64,000 bases of DNA from Lunularia cruciata. Taxonomy: Eukaryota; Streptophyta; Marchantiopsida; Lunulariales; Lunulariaceae. The notes under the pieces were generated by a model, which did no database searches, had not been told where the DNA came from, and saw only the letters and a program-made list of their open reading frames with translations. Both the position numbers and the translations under genes were made by a program. Where the stretch lies: contig OX419755.1 of assembly GCA_948567375.1 (NCBI GenBank), forward strand, positions 8,499,001 to 8,563,000, given 5' to 3'. The first letter of the stretch is position 1. Each line of letters begins with the position of its first letter. Shown here piece by piece: positions 21,152-32,647 of this stretch.

Positions 21152-24043
21152 TGTGGTACCCACATTTTTGTTTTGTTTGTAATTTTAAAGAAGAAGTGTC
21201 CAGAAGAAGTCATATTGCGCATGTATGACATCAAGAGGCAAAGAATGGTATCCTTGGGTTGTAACCCAAGGAAAAGTGACTTTGTATCAAAAGACAAAGT
21301 ACTTGGATTTGCCTTAGCAGCCTACAACCCAAAGTAAGAAGACTTTGGCTTGGGGTGCTCAACTCGAGGCAAGGACAATGTAACAACTTTCCTTTGAAGT
21401 TGGACATTCAAGAAGGTACCGTGCACAAAAACGGCTGGCCTATGAATAGGAAGAAATTGACAATGACAAGAGCATGAAGAAGGTGTGATTTCTTGGTAGA
21501 AATTTGAAGTGAAGAGAGATGAAGGAAGCATGCCACTATAAAATTTGGGTTAGAGACAAAGCAATGACAAGTAAATTTCCATCACGGTTAAGAAGTCTTT
21601 CTGCAGGAGATCATGGGAAGGGAAGTGTAGTCAAAGACACGCTGGTGTGTAGAGAGGAAGTTAGGAGAGTTAGTCCAGGAATCAGTAGGAAGCGTAGCCC
21701 CCAACCCAGAGTGGAAGAGAAAAAGATGGAAGGTGGGAAGAAGAACTCTGAATTTGCAATGAGAAATCATGCAATTCGGAGGTTAGATGTGATTGCAAGA
21801 ATCAAAGTCTTGAGCATGCTTCGGATCACATTCTTGGCATGGAACTGGAACATTAGCTTTCCAAGTTAGATGACTGAGATCATCAAGAGAAAGTGTCTTG
21901 ATGGCCCCAAGGAAGAAGGGAAGAGAGGAAATTTGGCTCGATAGACAGAGTCGGGTTGGAGGTTAGTACTCATAAGGGAGGCGGGTGATGAGCAAGGATC
22001 CACGTTCTTGGAGAAGGGAGAAGTAGCTGAAGAAACCCAAGAGGTGAGAGATGCCTTCTCTTCAAAACACAAAGAACGGCTACAAGGTCGAGACCTATAA
22101 GGACCCAATGAAGAGAGGCATCATAGCAACAATGATGACTATCTTGAAGCCGGAGCAAACCACTTATGTGATGAAAGATCAGGCGGTATTCTTCCACAAG
22201 ATGTTTGCAGTAGAGCCAATCAATTGGGCAAAGTGCTTTTATCAACACACAAAGCAGATGGTGTGGAACTTGTGAGACAAGTCGCCTCCATAGTACATTG
22301 TGCCATTTGCAACCTCTATTTGGGACTAAACTTACTGAATGCGGCAGAGAGACACAAGATGGTGTCGCACTTCCACCCTGATTTGAGAAGAGATGTTGAT
22401 GCGGAGGAGCAGCAGTACATCTTGCAGATAAGGAGCAGTGACGAGTACTATGCACAGACGGGGAAGAGTGTGCAGTTGAAGGTGAACACTCGGTACCCAA
22501 AGAGGATGAAGGAAAGATGGAAATAAAAGAAGAATGTAATCTGCACGTAGAAGAAGAAGTTCCAGAGCAAGAGGAGAAGAGGGTGACCATTCAACAAGGA
22601 GTTTGCTTCAAAAGGAAGGTGAAGTATAAAGTGGGACCAAGTAAGGTAAGAGAAGTGGAGAGTGGAAGTTTGGGGAGCAAAGAATCCATCCCAATAAGGT
22701 GATTGCGGTTGAGAAGGCGAGTGTCAAGTGAAGAAGAGGGAAAGAAGGAGAAAAGTCCGCAAGTTGAGGTAAACTCAAGTGGAGGAGTAGAGTATTTGTG
22801 GGATGTTGTGTGCCCGCTGTTGACAAAGTTAGAGCAGAAGAAGAAGGAGATGTAGTCAAAGTGTCCGGAGGTGAAGACTATGCTGCAGGTGTTAGCACGA
22901 TAAGAGGAAGAAAACTTGGAGTTGAAGAAGAGTGTAATCCAAGGTGAGGAAGAGAGGGAAGTACTATGAGTAGATGCAGTAGTATAGAATCAGGTAACTC
23001 AAAGAAGGAAGTGGGGAGTAGAGAGAGAATAATAGAGCAGAATGTCATAGCAAGGGAAAGGCAAATAGTGGAGTATGAAATCTTGAAACAACAATTTGCT
23101 GATTCTTGATTAGAAATTATGAAATTATTCATGCTATGGCAAGAGTAGCAAAGAAGGAGCAAGAGCTTGAAAGAATGATAGAGAGTTTAGAAGAAAAGCA
23201 AAGGGAGTTGATAGTGAGGTATAGAGAAGAAGAAAGACTGAGGAGATACTTCGTAATCTAGAGGAGAAGATTGTGCAAAAGGAGAAGGAGAAGGAGACAA
23301 TGAAAGCTGAGTTCAAGGCAAAACTGGCAATGTATAGGGAAGATTGGCTTGTAGATCAAGAACAGGAGAGAAGAATGAGACTTGAGCCATTGAAGGAGAT
23401 TGTAATGAAGATGAATGCGATGCTGAGTTTAGAAGCTAGCATCTAGATCAAAGAAACAAGATTGCACAAATTGAAGTTGTTGGTGCAAGAGATGAGGAGG
23501 AGAAATGAGAAGGATAAGGACTTGAATGCCTTGTTGATTAGTCTTAGAACTCGTGTAGATAGAAAGATATTAGAAGTGGAAGACAATCAAATTAGACTTG
23601 GTAAAATTGGAGATAGATAAACTTTGGAAGGATGTAAGAGTGAAACCTGAAGTAGATGAGGTAGGAGTCCAAATATCTTTGGAGTTACCATTGGAGATGT
23701 TAGAGAAGAGTGGGTTGGGAGATAAGGAGTTAGATAGATTACCTGCTAGTGTAATTGTAGATCAAAGTAAAGTATTAGTAGAATTGGTAGAGGAATTAGC
23801 AGTTGTGAAACCCAAGGATAGAGTTGTATGTGACATTACTTTGGGATTGGGATTGGAAGAGGTAGACATCGGATTGGAGTATTAATAGATTTGAAGTAAC
23901 AGATTTGAAGAGGTAGATATGAAGAGGTGGATTGTCATTTTGTCTCTACAAGTAGGAAGAGTTGTTAAGAAACATTATAGTTGTTAGTAACTGCTGAACT
24001 GCTTTGCCTATTTAAAGGTGGCATTCACAATCATATGTTGTTA
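21152..24043 (+). repeat. E1 3' LTR, interrupted by family B
   Basis: It starts TGTGGTACCCACA and keeps the TATA box (about 21536), LTR ORF and second box (tatttaaa, about 24010). It breaks at 24043, where the family B LTR begins. The missing terminal ~0.6 kb is presumably beyond the window. It is more diverged from the E3 LTRs than those are from each other. Confidence 0.88.
21564..23885 (+). pseudogene. LTR-encoded coiled-coil protein (E1 3' LTR copy)
   Basis: The frame starts at ATG 21564 (MTSKFPSRLRSL) and has the conserved NHAIRRLDVIARIKVLS and FLAWNWN motifs, then a stop at 21867. The ILKPEQTTYVM and INWAKCF motifs follow, then the acidic and coiled-coil parts in several frames, ending near 23885 (EEVDIGLEY). 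Small deletions, including loss of most of the acidic segment near 22520, make it about 250 bp shorter than the E3 copy. It is an older, divergent allele of the same ORF. Confidence 0.8.
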
Positions 24044-24740
24044 TGTAACACCCATTTGTGCATGTGTGTGGTATTGTGATATTTAGCTTGGTATTATAAG
24101 TACTTGAGAGATATTATTTATATAGAGATAAAAAGATGGTTCTACATTAGTCCTGATTAGCTAGAGTAAGTCATAGCTAAGATAGAGAGGACCTTACTTT
24201 AGAGGAGGTGGAAAAGATGAGCACCACTATTTTGGATTCTAGTGTGTTGACTTGGTATTATTCTAGTGTGTTGACTTGGCTTTGAGGAAAGAGTTGAGAA
24301 CTCTTGGGCTCTCAAGCCTTTTTGTTTGGATTCTTCTATAGTCAAAGGATAGCCCATGTAAAGGAATCCTTGACTTAGTGTTTGGGTCAAGATAAGATCA
24401 CATGCTAGTGGAAAATGCCCATGTGAATGGATATTCCTTTATATTTTTTGACTTGACTTGACTTGACTTTTAGTCTAGTAACTTGAGTTACTACGGTAAT
24501 TAGGAACTTTGGTGCATAACTATTCACAAGTATATAAACAAGGGGTGAGGAGGTACTCATCATCCTTTCATTTGCAACTATCTCTCTCATGGAGTTCTCT
24601 AGTGAGCAATGTCTTGAGTCTTGGAGTGTTAGCCTTGGAGGAGTATGATGGAGTTGGGGTTCCTTGCCTTCTTAGTCCATGGTGCGCTACCATAATAGCC
24701 ATCAGAGGTTCATTGTGAGTGAGAGACAGGCCGGCTCACA
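24044..24740 (+). repeat. Family B 5' LTR (about 697 bp)
   Basis: It starts TGTAACACCC, matched at 62319 after a polypurine tract. The 3' end at 24740 (ggctcaca) is chosen because it ends in CA and lies about 200 bp after the TATA box. It cannot be confirmed because the second LTR is truncated. The following tttttggttccattgacctc would be the primer site, but I cannot assign a tRNA. A short duplication of tagtgtgttgacttgg lies near 24240-24280, and an acttg run near 24455-24475. Confidence 0.75.
24531..24538 (+). promoter_or_regulatory. Putative TATA box of family B LTR
   Basis: The string cacaagtatataaacaagg is about 490 bp into the LTR and about 200 bp before its proposed end, as expected for a U3 promoter. 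Confidence 0.6.
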
Positions 24741-25594
24741 TTTTTGGTTCCATTGACCTCTCTAGAAGGTAAGATAATGTTCCGCGTTCAATTTTGCATT
24801 AGGCAAAAGGAGGCTATGAGAGCTCACTTGGAGAGAGCATTAGGAGAAGAGAGGGTTGAACTTATGTTAGAGAACCAAGATCCATTTGTATACCCGGTTG
24901 TTCATTATGATGTCTTTGAAGTGATTTTGTACATCTTGTACACATGAGAGGATTTGGACAGATTGTGTGAGGTGGATTGTAGACTTTGGGGATTAAGGTG
25001 ATTTTGGGCAAAATCTCAAGTTTGAGATCTGAACTTGAAATTTCTACACATGATAGCTTGGGTTGTCCTCCAGTTAGCACAGTTAGAATTATTGTGAGAG
25101 CTATTATGCGTATTGAACTAGAATCTTTGAAAGTTGATAGGGTAAACTGCTCCCGCAATTGCATGCTCTTTGGAAAATTGTACAGAGTCTGCCATTTCTT
25201 CAATTTTCATTGGATTGTTGTGAAACTATTCAAGAAAATTAATTACATTATATCCTACCTGCGGGCACAAAAATTAGAGAGAGATCATTCTTGAATAGGG
25301 AGTAATGAGTTTTTGAAGTGAGGGGGGTGGTTTTCAAACCAAATCTGAAATATGTGTGTTGAATAGAAAGGTGTCTAGGCCCAATGGCTCAATGGAAAGA
25401 TCTGAAATTTTTGCAGGGAGGGAAGTCCTAGAGTTGTGATCAAATGTAATTTTTTTAAAGGATTTTCACATACTAGTTGAGAGATTTGAGTGAAATTGTG
25501 AGGAAGGGTCAATTCTGCAGAGTTGAGATCTCATGCATGAGGAGTTTGAGAGCAACAAAAAGTATGTTTGAGTGTTTAGATTCATCTTGGGAAC
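24741..25594 (+). other. Family B leader
   Basis: This is about 850 bp between LTR and the first ORF. A 67-codon frame at 24744-24947 has no recognisable motif. From about 25003 on it aligns with 62551-63144 of the second B copy. An inverted pair (gggcaaaatctcaag / cttgaaatttct) is weak. I see no other feature. Confidence 0.6.
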
Positions 25595-26068
25595 ATGGAG
25601 GGTCATCAAGAGTGGAAATTGAGACTATGCAAGGTTCCCAAAGGGTTTGAGGGGATCATAGAGATGGATTTGAGGAAAAGAGAGTTTACAACAGAATTTG
25701 AAGAGAATGTTGAGAGGATCCAAAAACCTACGCCACTTGGAAGAAAGAGTGAGTCTAAGTGCTTTCTATGTATAGAGAAGGGACATAAGGTAAGTTCATG
25801 TCCATTGACCTTTGAGAGCAAGAGATTGAGTGAAAGGAGAGGCTTACTTGAATTGGATTTGCATGTTGGACCTTCTTCACCAAGATTAGGAGGGAGAAGA
25901 TCTAAGACCAAGGAGTTGTGTGAGGTTTGTGGAGTGGAAGGACTTCCAAAAGGACACGAGTGTAGTGGAGTAAAATCACTTTTGGAGACTTTGGTGAAGG
26001 ATCTTGGAGAGAGTCTTAGTATAGCTACAAAAATATTACCACCTTCATCAGCTAGTTCTCAAGATTAG
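25595..26068 (+). CDS. Family B ORF0: small CCHC protein upstream of gag
   Basis: This uninterrupted 157-codon frame starts MEGHQEWKLRL. One CX2CX4HX4C knuckle (CFLCIEKGHKVSSC, residues about 56-69) is followed by a Ser/Gly/Lys-rich part and a second Cys cluster (CEVCGVEGLPKGHEC, about 108-122). The first knuckle matches the nucleic-acid-binding type of Gag. The ORF lies about 230 bp before the gag ATG and is repeated, with one stop, at 63145-63597, so it is a stable part of the family. Role unknown; RNA binding is an inference from the knuckle. It could also be a detached duplicate of a Gag nucleocapsid. Confidence 0.7.
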   Translation: MEGHQEWKLRLCKVPKGFEGIIEMDLRKREFTTEFEENVERIQKPTPLGRKSESKCFLCIEKGHKVSSCPLTFESKRLSERRGLLELDLHVGPSSPRLGGRRSKTKELCEVCGVEGLPKGHECSGVKSLLETLVKDLGESLSIATKILPPSSASSQD

Positions 26069-26299
26069 TGATGGGGATAATCTTTCAACTTATGGATAAA
26101 CTATCCATGAGGGTTTGATTAATATGCACACTAGGATTTGATGCTGCTATAGAAATCTGGGAGCAACCTGAGCCTTTTGTGTTCCCTAGGGTAGATTACT
26201 CTCAAATGGTGTGAGTTATGTACATACTCTATTAGTTATGGAGTGAGAGAAAAGAAAAGAAATAAAAATTGAGAGAAAGAAAGATAGTGAGAGGTTACG

Positions 26300-27871
26300 A
26301 TGGAGAAACTTCCGGTTTTCTTTGGCAAGGATGGAGAAGATGTGGAGGCCTTTGTGAGAGACTTCAAGAGAGCCTGTATAGGAATCAATGAGAGGAGGAA
26401 GAATGAGTGGGCCTCATTATTACCAGATTTATTGGAAGATGCAACACTTACATGGTATGAGTCAGAATACCAAAAGAGAGAGAGAGAGGAGAGATGGGGA
26501 AGAGGAGTCTTGGGAGACTTTGACTTCAGCACTCATTGAGAACTTTCTTCTTGATGAGAGTTATGAGAGATTGATGGGTGAGGGTACATTTCTCAAGCAA
26601 GGAGATGGAGAGAAAATGAGAGTCTATGTGGAAAGAGTGGAAAAGTTAGAGTCCAGATTTCACATAGTGTTGAGGAAGAGTGGAGATGATGTGGAGACTA
26701 CTATGATTGGCATAGGAGCCATGCTCACCAAGAATTTGTGGGAGGATTGAGACCACAAATTAGAAGCAAAGTGAGATATGAGAAACCTTCTTCCAAGGTT
26801 GAAGCTATCAAGATTGCAATTCGTATGGAGGAGAGTTTGGAAGGGGATGAGAGTGATTTGGTGGTGAAGGAGGTTGTGCATCCTCCTCAAGGCTCCAATT
26901 ATGGTGGAACTTCTGATACTTTGGTAGCAAGGGTTGCGCCACAAGTAGTAGTTGCTCCAGTTCTTGCACCTCCACCAAAAGATCCACTTCAAACCATTAT
27001 AGAACAACTTGCGGATCTCAAGATCAATGTGGTGGAACTATGGGAAAAGAGAGAGGTGGATCAGAATGTAGGGAGAGGTCCTAGGAATTATGGAAACTAT
27101 CCATATAGAGGAGGCCAACCAACCAACAATTTCAATGATAGAAGTTGTTTTGGTTGTGGAGGAAGAGGCCATATCCGAAGGAATTGCCCAAATTCCACTT
27201 ACCATGGAGGAAGGGGTTATGAGGGAGCCAATAGAGGGGAAGAGGGAGGTAGTGAAACCCAAGTGGCTCCTAATCCAAACAAAGGCAAGGAGATAGCATC
27301 CATAGATGTGGTTGAGAGCAAGTATGAGAAGGGAGAGTGCTCAAACTCCAAGGGTCTTAATTTGGAGCTTTTGGCACAAGAGAAGAAGAGAGCTCATTTT
27401 GCAGAGGATGTTCACTCTTCTCAAGGATTAACTCCAAGCAAGGATACTCCTATGTCTACTAGGAGCACTCACACCTCAACACCATCAACAAAAAAGACTC
27501 CAAAGAAGAAGTTGGGGATGGAGGACTTCTTGATCTCAAAGCAACAATGGGACTACAATGTGTTGGAGGATGTTGGTAGTAACAAGGCTAACATCACAGT
27601 GGGCCAATTGATTGCTTTGAACCCTACCTTGAGAAAGGAGCTTAAAGGTGGTTTGAGTTCTACAAGGAGCAAGAGGAAGAAGAAGGCAAAAGCTCCAATA
27701 TCAATGGGGGTGGTGGATGCCAAGCCAACACCATGGGCGGCTTTTGAATATGCCTCCATGATTGATGTGAGAGTGAATGGTCACAACATCAAGGATGCAT
27801 TGGTTGATGGAGGATCAACAGTAAATGCCATGTCATTGGTTGATGAAGAAGTTGGGTATGATACCCTTTAG
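26300..27871 (+). pseudogene. Family B gag and start of protease
   Basis: It starts MEKLPVFFGKDGEDVEAFV at 26300, typical of the retrotransposon Gag domain (LPDLLEDATLTWYESEY). A frame change near 26510 and another near 26740 split it. The long downstream piece (26738-27871) has a zinc knuckle CFGCGGRGHIRRNC (about 27155), a basic Lys-rich stretch, and protease start DALVDGGSTVNAMS. The catalytic Asp is at about 27805 (D-G-G where D-S/T-G is usual). It is mildly decayed, less so than family A. Confidence 0.87.
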
Positions 27872-29270
27872 ACCTTCAACATTTATGGTAAGCATGGCAA
27901 ACAAGCAACAAGTTCAACCAGTAGGGGTGATGGATAAAGTGGTAGTTTCAGTTATGGGAGTTCAAAATCTCATGACTTTCCAAGTCTTGAAGGATTCAAG
28001 CTATGACTTACTTCTTGGGAGGCCATGGTTGAGAGCAACACGCACAACTGATTGATGGCACAAAGGGTACTTGAGGATTGGGCCATCAAACCATAAAGTC
28101 ACCATTCTTGTGACTAACACTACCAACACTACACATTCAGATACACCATCTTTTGATTATTGGGAATCAGATTTTGAAGAAGGAGCTTCAGGTGTGGACA
28201 CAAGCATGGAAGAGGAGACTTCCATGGAGGAGGATGAATCTGAATCTGATTCAGATGTGTATCCTTTGTGTGCTATGGATTTTGCACCTAAGCCAAAGGT
28301 TTTGAAGGACCCAGATAAATCACCATTGACACTTGAGGAGGTAAGAAGAAGGTTAGCTACCCTCAAGTATGGCCCAAATGTTACCAAGGAGAAGAAGGTG
28401 AGATTTGAGGAGATTTTCAGCAAGTTCATCCATGTGTTTGCTTTCAGTTACAAGGATTTGAAGGAAGTCACCTTGGAGGAGCACAAGATAGAGGTGGAGT
28501 CACATGCAAGACCAATCCACCAGAAACAACGTTGCATTAGCCCACCAATATCTTTGGTTGTGAAGGAGGAAATTGATAAGCTCAAGGAGGCTGGATTTAT
28601 CTTTGAGGTAGAGAATTCAGAGTGGGTGTCTCTAATTGTCATTGTGAAGAAAAAGAATGGCAAGCTTTGGGTATGCGTAGATTACAAGAAGCTCAATGTT
28701 GTTACCAAGAAGGACTACTACCCATTGCCATTCATTGATGAGATCTTGGAGGAGGTTGCAGGTCATGAGAGGTACAGTTTTGGAGATGGTTATAATAGAT
28801 ATAACCAAATCAAGATTGCACCAAAGCATCAACAACTCACCACATTCACCACACCTTGGAGAACTTATGCTTTCAAGGTCATACCTTTTGGGCTTTGCAA
28901 TGCTCTAGCCACATTCCAACATTTCATGAACAAGGTATTTGAACCTTTCATTGGGAAATTTGTGAGAGACTTCATTGATGACTTTTGTGTCTATGAGAGC
29001 AAGGAGGAGCACTTTGAGCACCTAATCAAGGTCTTGCAACACTTGGATGAGGCAAATGCATCACTCAACCTAGAGAAGTGCATTTTTGGATGTGAAGAAG
29101 GTCTACTTTTAGGGCACATCATCTCCAAGGATGGAATAGCAGTTGATCTTGAGAAGGTGAGGAAAATCTTCCATTCCCTTCAAGCTTGACAAAGTTATGC
29201 CAATTCTTGGGGATGGTTGGATACTATAGGAGGTTCATCTTCTTATTTTCCAACAAGGCTTATGCATTGA
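27872..29270 (+). pseudogene. Family B protease end and reverse transcriptase
   Basis: After a frame change the protease continues to YDLLLGRPWLRA (28055, then a TGA). An acidic linker (ESESDSD) and RT (28071-29189) follow. RT shows SEWVSLIVIVKKKNGK, VCVDYKKLNVVTKKD, IPFGLCNALATFQ and FIDDF (about 28972). Its C-terminal part continues in another frame to 29265, where E6 is inserted between RT and RNase H. Reading resumes at 60401. Confidence 0.88.
29266..29270. repeat. Target site duplication of E6, left copy (attga)
   Basis: The five bases attga precede TGTGACAACC, the reverse complement of the family A LTR end. The same five bases are at 60396-60400. Confidence 0.95.
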
Positions 29271-30061
29271 TGTGACAACCCGGCAAATATCACTTTTGCG
29301 GTAATTGGGTAAGTACAAATTGTTCCCGTAGAGATACGAGTCAAGATTGGTCAAATACAAAGTCAAAGTAACACTTGCAATTCTTCTTGGTTGCGTCTTT
29401 AATCTCTTAGGTAGAAACTACACCTAGAAGAGAGTAACAAGCACTGATTTGCAGTCTTGTCATGAATTCACACTCCTTAATCACAACTCCATCAAATCTT
29501 TCCAAACAATCTTGATTGTGATGATTCAAGCTCTCCCAAAAATGGCACTTCACTGCAAAACGACTTTACCTCAGAATTGTGTTCCACCCCTCCACCGAAG
29601 GCACAACTTCCTCTATCAAAATTGCTTCACATCAACTTTGCATTGCACTAACAAATGTAGAATACTACCAACACTACAATTCCTCTCAGATCTATCAAGG
29701 CATTGCCTTGATTGCACTTCACTCAAGATTAAACACACAATAAAGATCAAGGCTGCGGAATCCAACATCCAACAAGCACTATGACTTGCACTTCAAAATT
29801 CTCCACACACTCACAAACACAATTGCAAAGTTGATACTCCGAATTAAGCTCAAGCAATGAGCACTACTTCACAGCACTTTGCTCTATCTATTCTCAAAAA
29901 TAATGAGCACTGAACAACATGATGCTGCAAATGCCACCCTTAAATAGCGAAGCAAACAACAGTTATCTTCCTAATGTACCTGTTCATAATGCCTCTACAA
30001 ACCTGCAGATCCGAAATGACAATGCACCTCTTCATATTTGCCTATTCAAATCTCAAATCAG

Positions 30062-31800
30062 TTACAAATCCGATCCAATGTCTACTTCTTCCTCGGCTTT
30101 GAAACCCAATCCCAAAGTAATGTTACTTCCTACTACTCTATCCTCGGGTTTCATAATTCCTACATCTTCTACTAGATCTAACAATTCTCTTTCCTGATCT
30201 GACATTTCACTAGTGGGTAATCTATCTAACTCCTGATCTGCTGACCCACTCTTCTCTATTGTCTCCAATGGTAACTTCAAAGACATCTGCACTCCTACTT
30301 CATCTACTTTGGGTTTGGCTCTAATGTCTTTCCGAAGTTTATCTATCTCTAACTTCACTAGATCTAATCTAATCATGATATTGTCTTCGACTTCCAATAT
30401 CTTCCTATCTACCCAAGTTCTGAGACTAATTAACAGAGCATTCAAGTCTGTATCCTTTGCATGTCTCCTCCTCGTCTCCTACACCAACAACTTCAACTCA
30501 TGCAGCCTCGTCTCTTCAATACAAACACTGGCTTCTGTACTCAGCATCACATTCATCCTAATTATGATCTCCTTCAATGGCTCCAATCTCATCTTCCTTT
30601 CACGCTCCCGATTTGCAAGCCAATCTTCCCTATACATTGCCAACTCTGCCTCAAACTTGGCTTTCACAATTTCCTTTTCCTTCTCCTTCTGCACAATCTT
30701 CTCCTCCTGATTACGAAGTAACTTTCGTAATCGCTCTTCTTCCCTATATCTCACTGTCAACTCCCGTTGCCATAGTTGCTTCTTCTCTTCTACATTCTCC
30801 ATCACTCTATCAAGCTCTTGTTCCTTCTCTACTACCCTCACGATAGCATGGATAATTTCTAGTCTAGAATCAGCAAACGGCTACTTCAAGATTTTATACT
30901 CTACTACTTGTCTCTCCCTTGCTAGGTCATTCTTCTTCACAAGTTCCTCTCGATACCTCACTTCTCTCTTCAAGTCCTCAATAACTTACACTACACTATT
31001 GCATCCCCTTGCAGTACTTCCCTTTCCTCCACACCTTGGATTATACTCTTCTTCAACTCCGAGTTCTCTTCTTCTAGTCTTGCCAAAACCTACAACACAA
31101 TCTTCACCTCCAGACATGTCGACTGCATTTCCTTCTTCTTGTGCTCTAATTTCACCAACAATGGGCACACAATTTCTTGCAGGTACTCCACTCCATCACT
31201 TGCACCTACTTCCACCTACGGAGAGATCTCCTTCTTTACCTCTTCTCCTCCCGATACTTGCCTTCTTCTTTGCAGTCGTCGTATCAAAATAGACGCTTCA
31301 CTTCCCGAGCTAGCACTCGCTTCTTCCCTTGCCTTGCTTGGACCCGCTTCACACTTTGCCTTGCGTCTCGACCAAACTCCTCTTTGAATCGTAATCTTCT
31401 TCTCCTCCGGCTCGGGTACCTTGTCCTCCAACTTTGCATTATTTTCTTCCTCGAGCTCCACCCAAACTTCTTCTTCTTCGGCAGTAGGCACCAACATCAT
31501 CTCCCCACCTTCATCACTATTGCTACTCGTATCCCCACTTTGCAGCGTGAGCTCTAGTTCCTCCTCATGTTCCGAGTCTTTGGACTTGCACTCGGCTTTG
31601 CCTTCCGAGTCTTCCTCTGATGACGCAATCACCACTATGCCTTTCCTTGGGTTTCCTCTCCTGGTCTTCCGAGGTCTTGTCTTCTCTACGTCTTTGCCTT
31701 CTCCTTGTCAACTCCGCTTCTTTGACTTTGGAGTACTCACTTCTACCTCCATGCTCTTGCCCGTTTGTGTGTAGTACTCATCAGTGCTTCAGATTTGAAG
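30062..31800 (-). pseudogene. LTR-encoded protein, acidic/coiled-coil/C-terminal part (E6 3' LTR)
   Basis: Minus-strand pieces give the acidic segment (31635-31216, SEHEEELELTLQSGDTSS), the basic patch SILIRRLQRRRQVS, the coiled coil (31170-30480) and the C-terminal tail (30445-30062, VDRKILEVEDN, EEEVDIGSD). Frameshifts and stops separate them. The N-terminal half lies beyond family C at 43261-44084. Confidence 0.82.
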
Positions 31801-31812
31801 AATGTATTGTTG

Positions 31813-31817
31813 CTCCT
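31813..31817. repeat. Target site duplication of family C, left copy (ctcct)
   Basis: ctcct here and at 43256-43260 flank the family C block. The uninterrupted target in other LTR copies reads gctcctcca. A 4-bp reading (ctcc) would let the element start TGTCGTGCG. Confidence 0.8.
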
Positions 31818-32479
31818 GTCGTGCGTATATACATCGCTACACAACATACATCGCTGTCAACATCATACACTATAAGTCATAAACACAACTCACACATAAG
31901 TCATACATAGACTCTAAAGTGCCACAATAATCAGACTGCTTAACACTCTCAACTCAACTCAACTCAGCTCAGTACTTGATCTGTCACTCTATAAACTGCC
32001 AACAACTGGGCACTGATTACAGTCAAGCCACACCCACTCAAGCATAGAGAATCCAGGTGACGCTCGCCGGCCTTTGTCCACCATAGCTAGGAACTCAAAG
32101 GCTCAACATCAGAGAAGTGAGCTCTCTGTAGCTCACTTCAAAACTATACCTCCCCGGACTCAAGCTAGCACTGGAACCCTAACGGTCCCGCTGACGGTGT
32201 GAACGGTGCAAAGTGACGGTGGGCCCCACCGTGAAGTCAGTACCCTGAACACCAAATCAGACTGTCGGAAAGTAGTCCCTGAGAAACTACTAGAATAACT
32301 CTAACTACTATCACTAGAACTCCTGTGTCCGAGCAGCTAGATGCGGAACTACAAATGGCGTGACAACTGTCGTGCGTATATACATCGCTACACAACATAC
32401 ATCGCTGTCAACATCAACATCATACACTATAGAAACACAACTCACACATAAGTCATACATAGACTCTAAAGTGCCACAA
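31818..32479 (-). repeat. Family C 3' end: LTR body flanked by two copies of a 110-bp segment
   Basis: The LTR body (31928-32365) matches 42804-43255. A 110-bp segment (gtcgtgcgtatatacatcgc to gtgccacaa) is present on both sides, at 31818-31927 and 32369-32479, but is absent at the right end of the element. The inner copy is next to a purine-rich gggaggcaa on the minus strand, which could be the polypurine tract. Confidence 0.75.
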
Positions 32480-32647
32480 TTGCCTCCCTAGCTGGCGGTT
32501 AGGTCCCTCTAACTCCAGATAGCCATCTACTCTAAGTATATGGTATACCCTCTAATGGGCAAAGATCAAGAGGCCGGGTGCTATGGAGCCCCATCGTTAG
32601 TTGCCTGTCTGTAATCTATACCATATAAAGAATGAACTAGCTACTGG

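Larger units (their letters stand above)
29271..31817 (-). repeat. E6 3' LTR, distal part
   Basis: It is the reverse complement of the family A LTR from mid-ORF to the terminus TTGTCACA (here TGTGACAACC at 29271). The second TATA-like box is near 29942. It is cut at 31817 by family C and continues at 43256. Confidence 0.92.

Noticed and set aside
24744-24947. 67-codon frame in the family B leader as a gene
   Set aside because: Too short, no motif, and the equivalent region is missing in the second copy, so conservation cannot be tested.
29919-31910. Long plus-strand Ser/Leu/Phe-rich ORFs (also at 22608-23316, 37228-38375 and elsewhere)
   Set aside because: They are antisense shadows of the acidic/coiled-coil LTR ORF. 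Lys/Glu codons read backwards give Phe/Leu/Ser, and they have no motif of their own.
31818-32479. The 110-bp X segments as a CRISPR-like or MITE repeat pair
   Set aside because: There are only two copies, with no spacer series and no terminal inverted repeats of their own; they are better explained as part of the family C end structure.
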